Positions 1 through 11,110 of a stretch of 64,000 nt of DNA are shown here, piece after piece. Numbering within the stretch: position 1 is the stretch's first letter; every line of letters begins with the position of its first letter. The DNA is from Chrysomallon squamiferum (Eukaryota > Mollusca > Gastropoda > Neomphalida > Peltospiridae). Under the pieces are notes generated by a model. It searched no databases. It was not told the origin of the DNA and saw only the letters and a list, made by a program, of their open reading frames with translations. Made by a program: the position numbers and the translations under genes. Location of the stretch: positions 13,565,522 through 13,629,521 of the forward strand of contig CM022668.1 of assembly GCA_012295275.1 (NCBI GenBank). The letters are read 5' to 3'.

Positions 1-777
1 AATGAAGAAAACCTGTAGAGTAATTTTACATCTTGTTACTGTTGTTCATGGGTTTGGGTCACTGTAGATGTCGTTGTCATGGAGCTCGGTCATGTTAATT
101 GTTGTTGTAGTTGTTGTTGCAGTGGTCATTGTCATACATTTTTGATAATTATAATTTTTGCGGTTGTTATTTTATTTTATTGTTATTAATTTTTTTTTAA
201 TGGATTTTAGTAATCTTTATTGCTGTAGTTTTTATGAATTTGATCATATTAATTGTATGGGTTATTTCTTTTTTCTTTATTTTTTTTATTATTATTATTT
301 TTAAATGAATTTTAGTAATCTTAATTGGGGTTTTTATGGATTGAGGTAATTTTAATTTTTTATCTATTTTCATAATGAATTTTGATAATTTTTGTTGTTG
401 TTCTCCTTGATTTTTGTCACTTCAGTTGTCGTTGTCGTTGTTGTCGATATTTGGTCATTTCAGTTTTGTTGTTGACACTGTTGTTTTCTTACATTTTCTT
501 ACACTGTGCTTTATCAATTTGGATTTATTTGTTTATTTATTTATTGTTGTTATTGTTATTTTGTCTTTATTGTTCATTTAGGCCATTATTTTGTTGTTTT
601 TGTTCCTCTGTGATTAATGTATTTGGATTTATCTATTTATTTATTTATTTATTTATTTATTTATTGCTGTTATTGTTGTTTTGTTTTTACTGTTCTGAGT
701 TTTAGTTATCTTAGTTATTCTTCTTGCTGTTGTCGTGTATTTCTGTTTATTTATTGTTGTTGTTTCTTGTTGCTGAC
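1..777. repeat. T-rich low-complexity tract
   Basis: The stretch consists of degenerate TTG, TTA and TTTA runs, for example around 620-665. The reading frames through it are chains of Leu, Phe, Tyr and Ile caused by the repeat. A shorter relative of the same tract lies at about 26460-26640. I see no gene here. Confidence 0.8.
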
Positions 778-1091
778 TCTGCAGTTGAAGCCACAACAGC
801 ATTGTGCATTTTAAGTAAGCTAAGGTAATACTTGGACCATTCTGAAGTTGCACAGTCTTATTTTGAATATTTAGTTTGTGATGTAGGAACTATAAACCAT
901 TTACTTAGTAGTTTGTTCCTTGGTTTTGCTTCACACTATAACTTTCTTTTATATTGTAACTGTATTTAATGCAAATTTTGACATGATTGTATTCCACTGG
1001 GCACAACAACAACAACGACAACAGCAACAACAATAACAACATGACAACAACAATAACAACAACAACAATAATTATATCAACATTAATAATG

Positions 1092-1142
<51 letters not shown>

Positions 1143-1188
1143 TATCTGTACGAGTATAAAAAAAAATGTTGCATTACTCAAAACAGTT

Positions 1189-1234
<46 letters not shown>

Positions 1235-1622
1235 GCTCCGACTAGGAGGGCGAAATTAAACGCATACGATATTGCGATTCAAGGGAGAGAACTTAAGTTG
1301 ACACGAATTCTCAAGAAGTTTTTGTCGTCGGTGGGATTTTATTTAGTTCTCGTTTTTGTTGTTGTTGTTGTTGTTGATGCTGTTGCTGTTGTTTGTGATG
1401 CTGTTGATACTATTCTCAAATTATTATTATTATTTTTTTTGGTTGGTTGTTGTTTATTTGTTCTTGGGCTGCTGTTTTCGTTTTTGTCAACTTTTTATCT
1501 TTTTATTTTACTGTTTTGTTTCTGACTTTATATAACGACGTACCTGAAGCCACACACTTAGACACAGACATACATTATACATTATATGTATATATATATA
1601 TATATCTCAGTATTTGTGTAGA
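778..1622. repeat. Unit flank block C, first copy
   Basis: A non-coding block that begins with a segment matching 26645-26900 almost base for base. It contains an (ATA)n run at about 1087-1142 and an unbroken run of A at 1192-1232. A short piece following the poly-A (about 1233-1320) is matched at about 27050-27115 and more weakly near 13130. It marks the outer edge of a duplicated unit. TTG-rich low complexity fills the remainder. Confidence 0.65.
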
Positions 1623-2116
1623 TAAATATTTACCATTAGAATTTACAAAGTAATCAGCATCCATATAGTGATCTACAGTCTGGATAATCAAATGTTTATG
1701 TTTCTAATTCATTTACTTTTATATTCTGTAATATTAATGTGCATCAGTGATATATGCTATACCAGATGTACTGAGTTATATAACTTTTCAAACGATTAAC
1801 ATTTCTCTACTCCACTGTCAATCTTGATGTTATTCAGTCTCATTCAGTTTAATTTTGATCTGTTTTTCAGGAGTGGCTTTTGTTGCAGTGATATTATGTC
1901 AGACTTTGTTCATGTTAAGGACACATTTTCTTTCTGTCGGTGAGAAGGTGCAGAAAAAAAAACATCCTTTGCTAAAGATGGAACAAGTGTAACCGCAGTG
2001 TAAGAAAGATAGTTATATCTTTCATTTAACATTATCAGTTTGATCTTTTACTATATGTATGAGTCTACAGAACCATACATTATAAATCATAATTAGATTA
2101 AAATGTCTTTCTATTT
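1623..2116. repeat. Unit 3' flank block A, copy 1
   Basis: About 500 bases of non-coding sequence that recur near 13200-13605, 28310-28767, 46980-47420 (twice, shortened) and 57610-58200. A shared landmark reads roughly 'GATATTATGTTGGTC' followed by 'AAGGAACAAA' and, further on, 'GTTTGATC'. Each copy precedes a microsatellite and then a GTPase exon or relic, so it is part of the duplicated unit rather than an independent element. Confidence 0.65.
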
Positions 2117-2117
2117 G

Positions 2118-2210
<93 letters not shown>
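2117..2210. repeat. (TA)n then (GA)n microsatellite
   Basis: About 35 bases of alternating TA run straight into an uninterrupted (AG)n of about 60 bases, then into GATA repeats. The matching position in the other units holds (TG)n/(GATA)n at 13606-13674 and (TC)n at 28768-28851. Confidence 0.95.
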
Positions 2211-2216
<6 letters not shown>

Positions 2217-2423
2217 GATAGATAGACAACAGATAAATAGATAGATACTATCCCTCTTTCCACATTTCTTTTTCCCCTGTTTCCATCAATAGTCCCCGTT
2301 TTAAATAGTAAAAGAAATTCATGCATTTTCAGTAAGCACTCATTGTATTTTCATTTTTAAATGACAGAGAAACAAAATCTGGTTAATTATATATTAAGAA
2401 AACACAAATATTGGCTCCTATTA

Positions 2424-2586
2424 TTAATAATAATAATAACAGTAATTAATTAATAATAATAATAATAATAACAATAACAATATAATGATAATAATAATAA
2501 TATAATAATAATAATAGTAGTAGTAGTAGTAGTAGTAATAATAGTAATATAAAAATAATAATAATAGCAATATAATAATAATAACA

Positions 2587-2622
<36 letters not shown>

Positions 2623-2628
2623 TAATAA

Positions 2629-2663
<35 letters not shown>
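2424..2663. repeat. (TAA)n/(TAG)n compound microsatellite
   Basis: TAA, TAG and ATT triplets fill about 240 bases. Poly-Ile, poly-Tyr and poly-Asn frames on both strands come only from this. Confidence 0.9.
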
Positions 2664-3000
2664 CAAATAGTTGTACTACTGGTAAGAGAAACAGTAGCAG
2701 TAATGCTAGTAGTATTACTACTAATGATAAACATTATGCCAAAAATATTAATACAAATACACACGCAAGAATATACAAAGAAATCTACTAAATAAATTGG
2801 TCGAAACCAACATGTATAGTGTAAGCCTAACACAGTCAAATAATGATTTGCCATAAAATGTGTTTCAAAACTGTCTAAATTATTTTCTTTAATGTAGTTT
2901 GCTCTCAAGATAGGAGGCTACCACAGTGCTGAAAACACAAAATATAAGGAACTAATGTTAATATATCTATCTATCTATCTATCTATCTATATATATATAT
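2664..3000. repeat. Unit 3' flank block B, copy 1
   Basis: Non-coding sequence recurring near 14000-14210, 29290-29470, 30050-30270, 48540-49150 and 58430-59000, always shortly downstream of the stop codon of a GTPase copy or relic. It ends here in an (ATCT)n run at about 2964-2990. It may include 3' untranslated sequence of the GTPase genes. Confidence 0.6.
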
Positions 3001-3130
3001 GTTAGAAAACAAACATCTAAATAATGTTCAGTTCACTAATGAGTTCTTTGTTCTCTTTAATATCAAAATGTTCTTACATTACTTTTTCTTGTTTTTTTCT
3101 GTTTTTTAATCTTGAACGTCTTACTCCGGC

Positions 3131-4866
3131 TCATTTACCCGAAAACCAACTCCCCAAAACATTTCCCACAGCCTTAAATGTTTTTCCAGCTAAATTTCCA
3201 CCAACTAGTCCAACAACATCTCCAACAGCATCAACGATTCCGCCGTCGGCTTCTGCTTCCTTTCTCACATCGTTTCTTGCCTCTTGTTTTCTTTCTTTTT
3301 CTTTTGCCTCTAGCTTTGCTTCTAGTTTCCTCCGCTCATTTTCCATTTCCATCTTCTGCTTTTTCATTTCTTCTTCATGTTTTTTCCTTTCTCTTGCCCG
3401 TGCTTTTTCAAATTCTTCCATTTGTATCTTCCGTGCTTTTTCAAATTCTTCCATTTGTATCTTCCGTGCTTTTTCAAATTCTTCCTTTTGTTTTTCCCTT
3501 TCTTTTTCCATTTTTATTTGTATTTCTCTTTCCATTTCCTCTCGCATCACTTTTAGTTTTTCCTCACTGCTCCGCATTTCTCTTTCTCTGTCTTCCAAAC
3601 GTGTGAGTTTCAATATTTTCTCTTCACGTTTTCTAAGTTCTTCTTCCTTCTCCTTCAATATTTTCTCTTCACGTTTTCTAAGTTCTTCTTCCTTCTCCTT
3701 CAATATTTTCTCTTCACGTTTTCTAAGTTCTTCTTCCTTCTCCTTCAATATTTTCTCTTCACGTTTTCTAAGTTCTTTTTCCTTCTCCTTCAATATTTTC
3801 TCTTCACGTTTTCTTATTTCCTCTTTCTGTTTCAATACTTCCTCTTCACGTTTTCTTATTTGCTCTTCTTTCTCCTTCAATATTTCTTCTTCTCGTTTTC
3901 TTATTCTTTCTTCTCGCTCACTGAATATTTTCTCTTCATTTTTTCTTTTTTCTATTTCTTTCTCCATCAGTATTTTCTCTTCACGTTTTCTTATTTCTTC
4001 TTTCTCCTTTAATATTTCCCCTTCACGTTTTTTTATTTCTTCTTCTTTCTCCTTCAATATTTTCTCTTCATTTATTCTTTCTTCATCTTTCTCTTTTAGT
4101 ATCTTTTCGCGTTTTTCTATTTCTTCCTTCAATTTTTCTATTTTTTCCATGAACTCTTTCTCCATTTTTTCCCTTTCTTTTTCAAATTCTTCCTCTTTAT
4201 TTTTCAGTATTTCTTTTTCACGTTTCTGTACTTCTTTTTCTGCTGCTTCCATTAATTCAGATTTATAATATTCACCGCCATTTTCTCGCACATTGGATTT
4301 GATCATGTCGATCAGCTGCTGAGCCATTTTTTCTTTCTTTTTCTCGTCTCTTTCGCGATTGTTGAATCCAACATATCTTCTTCCACATCTGTCGACTAAA
4401 TCTTTTAGGCTTTCTGTTGCATGATCTATATATTTTTCAAGATCAGTGTCGTGCTCTTCAAGATCGTCAAGTCTGGTGAACAGGAGGAACAGGTAATCAT
4501 ATAATCTTTTTCCAAATACTTGCTCGAAGAATTTAATTGTTTTTTCTTCTTCAGGAGTAAACCTCTTTGCCTGCACAACCATGATGAAAGCATGTGGTCC
4601 TGGAGCACTCATCGTTATACACTGGATGATTTCTCTCGTAATCTCTCCTTGTGAAAGGTTAGTGTCGAATGCTCCTGGTGTATCAACGATGACAATGTCA
4701 TGACCAAATCGAGTTTTGTGTTCTACATTGCAGGTTTTAGTAATGGATGTAGCACTAGGTTTAGAAAGAAAACACTTCTCTCCAAGGATGGTATTTGCTG
4801 ACACACTTTTTCCTGAGCCAGTAATTCCAATCAAAACAAGCCGCAGTTCGTTGTCAGTAACGGAAT
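3131..4866 (-). CDS. GIMAP/AIG1-family GTPase with long coiled coil, copy 1, terminal exon
   Basis: Terminal coding exon of an immune-associated nucleotide-binding (GIMAP/AIG1) GTPase, 577 complete codons plus two bases of a split codon. Numbered from the exon start, the P-loop GITGSGKS is at about 13-20, the G3 motif DTPG at about 61-64, the G4-like TRLDD at about 130-134, and the GIMAP conserved box CGRRYVGFNN at about 160-169. From about 205 to 525 the protein is almost pure Lys/Glu/Arg coiled coil, followed by a Gly/Val-rich tail ending WFSGK. The exon opens at a good acceptor (pyrimidines then CAG) that is conserved in all five copies. The next in-frame Met lies far inside the G domain, so the start codon must be in an upstream exon. 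Family members bind GTP, often on intracellular membranes, and act in lymphocyte survival or invertebrate immunity. That role here is inference. Confidence 0.9.
3609..3833 (-). repeat. 45-base tandem repeat inside copy 1 coding sequence
   Basis: A 45-base unit is repeated almost perfectly from 3609, 3654, 3699 and 3744, with a diverging fifth unit from 3789. Each encodes 15 residues of the form EKILKEKEEELRKRE. A second in-frame repeat of 33 bases (11 residues, EEFEKARKIQM) starts at 3401, 3434 and 3467, the last diverged. Both keep frame, so they lengthen the coiled coil without disrupting it. Confidence 0.9.
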
Positions 4867-5420
4867 CTGAAACAATTTCAAATACACTGAATGTAGAATC
4901 TAAGGCATTATTTTATCTTCTCTTTCTTCATGTTCTTGATATTGTAAAGAATCATTATTATTATTATTATCATGATTATGACCGTTTCCATTACCTTAAA
5001 CACTATTACCACTACATTACAACCAATATTATTATCATTCTGTCTACATCTACCATTACAACTGTAACAACCATCAAATCATACCCACTACTTCTGCTAG
5101 AAGCACTGTTATTACTCTCATCACAGCCCTTATTACTAGTCTATCTATCAATACAGTTCTTACTATCACAGCAACTACCATTACTACACCCTCTACAGAT
5201 ACTATTACTGCTCTCTCTATCACTTCTACTACTGTTACCATAACTACAGGTTTAATTAATACAACTGCTTTCACTTCTAGTATTCGTGCTGCGTCGTCAG
5301 CGACAGCGTGTAGTAAAACTGTTAAAAACATATACTACGACGTCACGGTATTAATGATTTTGCGTATTACTGAACTATAGTTCTTGAATGACCAATATTT
5401 AGAAACTTTGATACACTTAC
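4867..5420 (-). other. Intron of copy 1 with triplet repeats
   Basis: Phase-1 intron between the Val-Pro repeat exon and the AIG1 exon. On the minus strand it starts GTAAGT and ends in a pyrimidine tract plus CAG. Most of it is degenerate ATT and CTACTA-like triplets, as in the matching introns of copies 2 and 5. Confidence 0.75.
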
Positions 5421-5511
5421 CGTACGTCAATGAATCTAGACGAAGTTTTGGCTCGACTCGTTGTGAAGTTTGGATTCTTTCTGATGGCTGGACTTGTTTT
5501 GGTGCGTTAGA
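5421..5511 (-). CDS. Val-Pro repeat exon of GTPase copy 1
   Basis: A 91-base internal exon, 30 codons plus one base. It begins after an acceptor ending ACTCAG and ends at donor G|GTAAGT, so it is phase 0 at its 5' end and phase 1 at its 3' end. It encodes SNAPKQVQPSERIQTSQRVE, then PKLRLDSLTY. This holds about three units of a hexapeptide of the form (Q/K/R)-V-(Q/E)-P-x-x, the shortest version of the repeat exon in the array. The split codon joins to Asp at the start of the AIG1 exon. The role of the region is unknown; a proline-rich linker ahead of the G domain is likely. Confidence 0.75.
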
Positions 5512-5856
5512 CTGAGTCTTTTTAAAAGACAGATAAAACGAAGATATCATTGCAGTATTACAGTATATTCATTTTAGATTGAGTCTGTACGCATACCTGC
5601 GTATATTATGCAATATAACTTTGTAAATATAAGATTTTACTTATTTTCTTATTTAAAAGTGTTGATGCATTCATTCGTTTGTTAAACATTCTGTTATTTA
5701 TTTATTTATTTATTTACTTAAGCTTCTTCTTTGGCGTTTGTGGTCACGGAATAATTATTTTAATTTCATTTATAATATTTCATACTGTTTTACTCAGACA
5801 TGAATTATTATGTTTCATTAGGTAAATAAGTAAAGTAATGATTTAATGATGCTTAC

Positions 5857-5888
5857 CTTTTGTTCATAACGCTTCTTTAATTCAGAAA
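5857..5888 (-). CDS. Tiny upstream exon of GTPase copy 1
   Basis: A 32-base exon reading SELKKRYEQK after a split codon, with acceptor TTTCAG and donor AAG|GTAAGC. It is phase 1 at the 5' end and phase 0 at the 3' end, which fits the repeat exon exactly. Relative to copy 2 the acceptor sits 18 bases further into the exon, so six residues are lost without a frame change. No ATG exon was recognised further upstream. Confidence 0.6.
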
Positions 5889-6216
5889 CTGAAATATGTT
5901 GAAAAATTAGAAAGTATAAGTTTTTCTCTCTATATATATAATTATATCCGTCTATCTATGTATTAATGTATGTGTGAATGTATTTACCTTCATACCTATC
6001 TCACTATCTATACATGTGGAAAACAAATTAAGCAATACCCAGACCTATAATTGTATGAATTAAGAATACAGCGCATTTTCTTGGAAGACTTATTGACATT
6101 TGATATCGTGCTGGATAGCATGACTTTCGTGGAGATATTCAGTGCATGTTGAAATCAAGTTTGTAATTTTTATATGTCTTACTCTCTCGTGTCAGTTTGC
6201 ACTGGATATTGAAATT
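5889..6216. other. Upstream intron or flank of copy 1
   Basis: AT-rich sequence with degenerate TATA and TCTA repeats that resembles the equivalent positions of copy 2 (16830-17140) and copy 5 (51915-52300). The missing first exon could lie here or beyond the transposon debris. I could not identify it. Confidence 0.4.
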
Positions 6217-6675
6217 ATGGTAATTGTCATGGCACGTCGTAAATTACCACTACCATATTGTGGTAGATTACTGACATAAAAAAAAAAAAAAAAAAAAAAC
6301 ATATGCAGGAACGTTTCTTCAGACAAACTGGACGTCAACTTGTCCGCAATATTTCTATCATTTCAAGACTCTTGAACAAACGCAGGGCTACTAATGATGT
6401 CAAAGATCGTCCAAAACGTGACAGAGAACAATAAGAGAGGACAGAGCATTGTTGAATCTTCACGGGACACGAGAACATCTATAAAACAACTGCGGTTACC
6501 GGGCAGAGTCATTTCATACTGGAATAGGCTAAAAGCAGCAGGATAAAGGGCCAGACGACCCTCGGAGTCTGTTCAACTTCAACTTGCAAAGCAGCAACAC
6601 GTGTCTGGTGCAATCAACGTGTTCGCTGGAACATTGCATCATGGCGGAGTGTTCACTTTTCAGATGACAGCACAG
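6217..6675 (+). mobile_element. Decayed Tc1-like transposase fragment a
   Basis: The conceptual translation, broken by stops and a poly-A run at about 6279-6299, starts MARRKLP. It contains GRQLVRNISIISRLLNKRRA, and later WCNQRVRWN and FSDDS, which fit the helix-turn-helix and first catalytic region of Tc1/mariner transposases. It stops abruptly and runs into the R1 repeat. Related fragments lie at the matching place in other units (17145, 29740, 32500, 52321 and 59796). Confidence 0.75.
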
Positions 6676-7200
6676 TGCTCATTGTTGTTTGAGATAAAGG
6701 TCTGCAAGATACAGTGCCGTATTATCCTTAGACTTTGAGCTGTTTGGGGCCCTCCACATCCCCCAACGCCCCTCCCCGCTCTTTTCAAGCTCTCCTTTCG
6801 TACCATTCATTGCAATAATATTAAAAATGAAGTAATTAATGGAGTAACAAAGAAAATAATATCATCTTATCAGACAACCTTTAATTAGCATGAAGCAAAG
6901 CAATGTCAAAAGATTTTTCATCCTTCAGACTGGATCACTGGTAATTCTTAATACGTTTTTCAGGAACAAGAAAAGACGTGTCTAGAGAACAATTTGTATC
7001 AAGAAGTGACAAGCAAATATTTAAACCAGTCTACATGTTCGGAGAAATTTCCTTGCATTTCATTTATAACAATTTTGACCAACTGATAAATTAAAATTGG
7101 AGGCTGACCCCAACCCGTTCGGCCCTGACTATGCATCAAAATGTCGCATAAACTGACCCATGCATTTTTTTGTTTATGTAGATTAACGCACCCTTAGCGT
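6676..7200 (-). mobile_element. R1 segment with hAT transposase 3' end, degenerate
   Basis: Repeat segment R1. It includes the marker 'TTTCGTACCATTCATTGCAA' on the plus strand, and on the minus strand a damaged version of the hAT dimerisation exon seen best at 53088-53339 and 61318-61569. The reading frame is broken. Confidence 0.55.
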
Positions 7201-8160
7201 CTCTCTATCAAAGAGCATTCCTATAAATTAATTTCACTGACGCTCGTGAAGTGTTTGACGTTTACACAGTTTTAACATTTAACACCAAAAGTGAAAAAGA
7301 AAAAGGTTGCATACATGTTTTGCAAAAAGTTTCATTAGGAAATTTCTACAAAAAATACTTTTCAAAATTAAGAACGAAGAAAACCAACACTACTAATGCC
7401 CTTTTTATCAACTTCAAATATTTTTTGTTCATGTTAAATTAATTTTTGTTAATTAATTAATTAATTAATTAAATAATTTAATTAAATTTAAAACGACTTA
7501 CCCGAAGCCATAATTTGTGTTTTCCCCCAAGTTAATAAAATCGCAAAACTGAATTAAGTTCGAATTGTTCACCACAGCATTAGTTTGCACAATTACAGTG
7601 CAGTACTCGTTGTTACTTTGTATAACGGTTGGCAAAACAACCCTGTTCCCAAGGACAACGTATTCTCCGAAAACAGCTAGTTATGGCCCAGCCACTTTGC
7701 TATAGCAGCTATCAGCTTTATTTACTATCTGAGGTGTACTGTCTGAAAATAACAACGTGCAAACAGAGTGTGCCATAACAGAGATGAATACTTTGAATTC
7801 ATTTGTAGATTGAGGGTTTGACGTTAAAACTAAAACAATGATGTAAAAAATAAGTTATAATAACAACATTAAATCTACATGTTTCTTCAGATATGTATAC
7901 GTACAGGTCAGATAACAGTATAAAATGCAACACAAATAACATGAACTTTTTGTAATGCCTTTACGCCGTCTGTTTCAAAAATACATGAGTAATTATGTTT
8001 CTTAGAAACTGAAACGTGTAATTCTGAAGATTAAGTTTGAAGTACAAGATTGTTAGATATCACTGCATTTGTTTGTATTTGAACAAAGGTATTACTTGAA
8101 ATTGTTGTTTTGACACAGAAAAACACATACAAAATAATAATAATATTTATAATAATAATA
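7201..8160. repeat. R1 tail, R2 end and R4 mosaic
   Basis: The tail of R1 ('CACCCTTAGCGTCTCTCTATC') is followed by the end of R2 (exhausted TTAA repeats near 7450, then 'CCCCCAAGTTAATAAAATCG') and by R4 ('AACAGCTAGTTATGGCC'), which recurs near 12150, 21960, 36470, 43910, 54040 and 62180. The 63-codon frame at 7251-7442 lies across a repeat junction and is not a gene. Confidence 0.6.
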
Positions 8161-9720
8161 TCTGCGATTGTTTCACTTGAGAACTGCAAGTACAAACTCG
8201 TCCTTTCTTTTAGTCATGTGAACGATGACTGAAAATAAAGTTTGCATGATGAACTAATGTATTTAGTTCTTTATTAATGCAATGACTATGTGACATTTGA
8301 TACGTGTCCACATGCAAAAAGATCTGTTGATCTGATATATTATTCTGTCAAAATAGTTTTCTTATTGTTACTTTATAATTCATGTAATATTGTAATTTTC
8401 AAAAGGTTAATCGCTTCCCAATTGGATTACTCAGTCAGCTGTCTGTCCATCGATCATCTATCTGAAAATCTGCATATGCATCTACAAAATTATTTATATT
8501 GATCAGTATATAATGAAACGAAATCTGAGAGTAATTTTAATTTATAAAGACCGATAAAATTCAAATGATAATGTTTGTCATTTTAATGTTGTTCAAAGTA
8601 TTTCTTTATGAGATATTATTACAGAATGAATTTAAAAACTAACAGAAACGTAGGAGAAGAAGGTGAACTACACTAAAAACTTTTCTTCTTTTTTTTTTTC
8701 TTTTTTTTTTTTTTATCGAAATTAAATGTTTTTTATATTATGTAAAAATATTTTCATTAATTAATTACTTTGTTTGCAATAAAAAAAAGAAAAGAAAAAA
8801 CAACTAAAACAACTAAAATAATGGTCTGCTGAGAATTAGCTTAAGAGATTATGAAATGTCAAAATGAACATGAACGTGTCACCTCTGAGAAGTAAAAGAA
8901 CAAACCCGTGTTTGTATCTGACTGTTATCTGAGACCTCACTGATGTAACACCGTGTATAAGGGGAATTACTATACTGTCTAGTTCTTTATCAATGCATGC
9001 ATGTGTAAAATTAGATAACGTGTCCACACGCAAAGATCTGTTTATCTAAAATATTAATATGTGTATGTAAGTTACTTATTGTTTGCTTTATAAAAGGTCT
9101 GAAGAAAAATACATTTCTCCGAAAACCGCTTTTTAGTGACAAAGTAGTAGGGTTTATATTTTCTATCGGGATAACCCAAGTATAAAATAAAATAAAAAAA
9201 GTACTAACTCAGTTATTGATGTTTTTTCAAAGAGGTTTTTTTTTTTTTTTTTTTGTTTTAAAAACTGGTTTACCCCCATCTGTGTGTCTATCCTTCTATT
9301 TCTCTGGTTGCTCATCTTTCTATCTCAAAACATCTATATCGATACAGATTCTTTAAAGATAGTTAATGTTCGAAAATGTTATGTATATTGATCAGTAATA
9401 TACTAGAGATATTTTAATTGGTAACAAAAGACAAATAATATTTAAGTGATAAATTTGGTGATTTAAACGTTGTTAAATTTTTCATTATGAGGGTTCTATT
9501 AAAAATACGTTTTAAAATTAAGAAGAAATAAAACAAAGTCCATAAATATCCTTTTTATCAACTACAAGTATTTTTCAGTGCTTAATTTTTTTTTGTTAAT
9601 TAATTTATTTATTCATTACAATTTAATTGAATTTAAAACGTCTTACTCGAAGCCATAATTTGTGGGGGTTTTTTTCCCCAAGTTAATGAAATCCTAAAAC
9701 TGAATTCAGTTAGAATTGTT
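8161..9720. repeat. Two R2 copies
   Basis: A degenerate R2 (8200-8800) and a fuller R2 (8860-9720). R2 is about 1 kb, with landmarks 'CACATGCAAAGATCTGTTTA', 'TTTGGCAAGACACTTCTG', 'TTTCTCCGAAAACTG', a TTAA-rich zone, then 'GAAGCCATAATTTGT'. It occurs about twenty times in the window, nearly always in this orientation. It has no convincing reading frame. Confidence 0.7.
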
Positions 9721-10600
9721 AGCCGCAGAATTAGTTTCTGATAGCGCCTTATCGATAAATAAAACACAGTTGAACCTTGAACCTTGGACAAAAATGAACG
9801 TGCAAATCAGAGCAAGCTGTTGTGAAGCATGTCTGCGACAGGCACGCTTTCTGGCAAGTCAGCGGTCTGTGGCAGAAACAACACAGTACTCATTGTTGCT
9901 TTATATAAGGGTAGGCCAAGATACCCAGAGTAGGGTCCTTAGGCGTCGAGCTTTTTGGGGCCCGTTGACATGGCAACGCCCATCCTCCCGAATTTCACAC
10001 CCTCCAATCGTACAATTTAATGCAGTAATATTACAAATTAAGTAATTAATGGAGTAATAAAGAAAATTTCTTCTTAGAAGACAACCTTTAATTATCATGG
10101 AGGAAAGCAATATCAAAATACCGCTACTGTATTGTAGAATTAAACACATACATGTCTATCTAGGTGGACTAGGTACTCAAAATTATTTCTCACTAATCAT
10201 TTTAAACGCTGAACCAGAATATTGATCCAGAGTGCAGGCAGTTCTACCTGGATGAATGCCAAATTGCTGAGCTTCTCGTGTTTCAGAGTGGATCACGTTT
10301 AAGGGCAAAAAAAGACCTCTCTCCAGAAGAGTTTGTGACGAGTAGTGACAAGTAAATGCGTAAACAAATGTACATGTCTGGAAAAAAGTTTCTTGCATTT
10401 CATTTTTAACAAGTTTGAGCAAGTGAAAAATCAAGATTCGGAACATGAATTTTTTTTTTTTTTTTTATATAGTTTTATGCACCCTTAGTGTCTCTCTATC
10501 AAAGAGGATTCCCATAAAATAATTTAAGTGACGCACATAGAGCGTTCAGTTGTACATAATATGACAATTTAACACCAAAAGAAAACAAAAACAAAAAATA
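9721..10600 (-). mobile_element. R1 segment with hAT transposase 3' end
   Basis: The minus strand between about 10446 and 10180 carries a frame with LLKLVKNEMQETFFQTCTFV and, in another frame, a damaged ERGLF and RIKxY-type region. These are the remains of the last exon of a hAT transposase (Ac/hobo/Tam3 superfamily). The flanks match the other R1 copies. Confidence 0.6.
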
Positions 10601-11110
10601 TTTCACGTATTCCTGCTTTTGGTGGGACCAGAGGCTTCAGCCTGTTCAGCCTTAGGGATAATATTGCACTGGTAACATAGCTTTGATCCTGAAGAAAAAA
10701 AAAAAATTGACTGCTAAGTGAAAATTGCATTTTTCCGAAAATAGCAATTTACGGTCGACATATAGTTTCCTATATTGATTAACTGCTTTATTAAATATTA
10801 TGTTTTTACTTCTCGGGGTGACACACTTCTTTTGGACGTAATTTAATTAATCTGTTAATGTTGAGTTGCTGTTTTATGACACACAGGCACACATAGACTG
10901 GAATAAACCACACAGAGTATAAATAAAAAAAACACAGTGCAAAAAAAAAAAAAAATGAAATAAAAAAAAAAACAATATTTATTTTGATTTACTTATTTTT
11001 ATTCACATATATATATGAATAAAAATAATAAATAAATAAATGAGTAAATCAAAATAAATATAAAAATAAAAAATAAAAAATAAATGTAAAATAATATAAT
11101 ATAAAATAAC
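10601..11110. repeat. R3 segment and A-rich tract
   Basis: R3 has landmarks 'AGCAATTTACGGTCGACA', 'TTGGACGTAATTTAATTAAT' and 'GCTGTTTTATGA'. It also occurs at 19440, 23410, 25420, 32860, 33960, 45950, 55960 and 60530. After it come about 180 bases of AAAT/AAATA low complexity. Confidence 0.65.

Noticed and set aside
905-1193. Poly-Ile, poly-Leu and poly-Asn frames on both strands
   Set aside because: Products of (ATA)n and (CAA)n microsatellites. The same applies to frames at 2424-2908, 12850-13177 and 32206-32581.
2964-2990. Regularly spaced short repeats as a CRISPR array
   Set aside because: This and similar runs are contiguous microsatellites without spacers, in an animal genome.
3024-4268. 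414-codon plus-strand open frame rich in Ser and Phe
   Set aside because: It is the antisense of the Lys/Glu coiled coil of GTPase copy 1. Similar antisense frames lie over all five copies and none has domain motifs.
5074-5331. 85-codon minus-strand frame rich in Val
   Set aside because: Lies inside the intron of GTPase copy 1 and follows degenerate triplets. Not conserved in the introns of copies 2 and 5.
8836-9033. Minus-strand frame RVDTLSNFTHAC... with look-alikes at 33274, 35369 and 23657
   Set aside because: All are translations of the R2 start. Similarity follows from the DNA repeat, other R2 copies have stops, and no protein family was recognised.
9716-10149. Overlapping frames of 109 and 82 codons
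   Set aside because: They span the R2/R1 junction and are not preserved in other copies.
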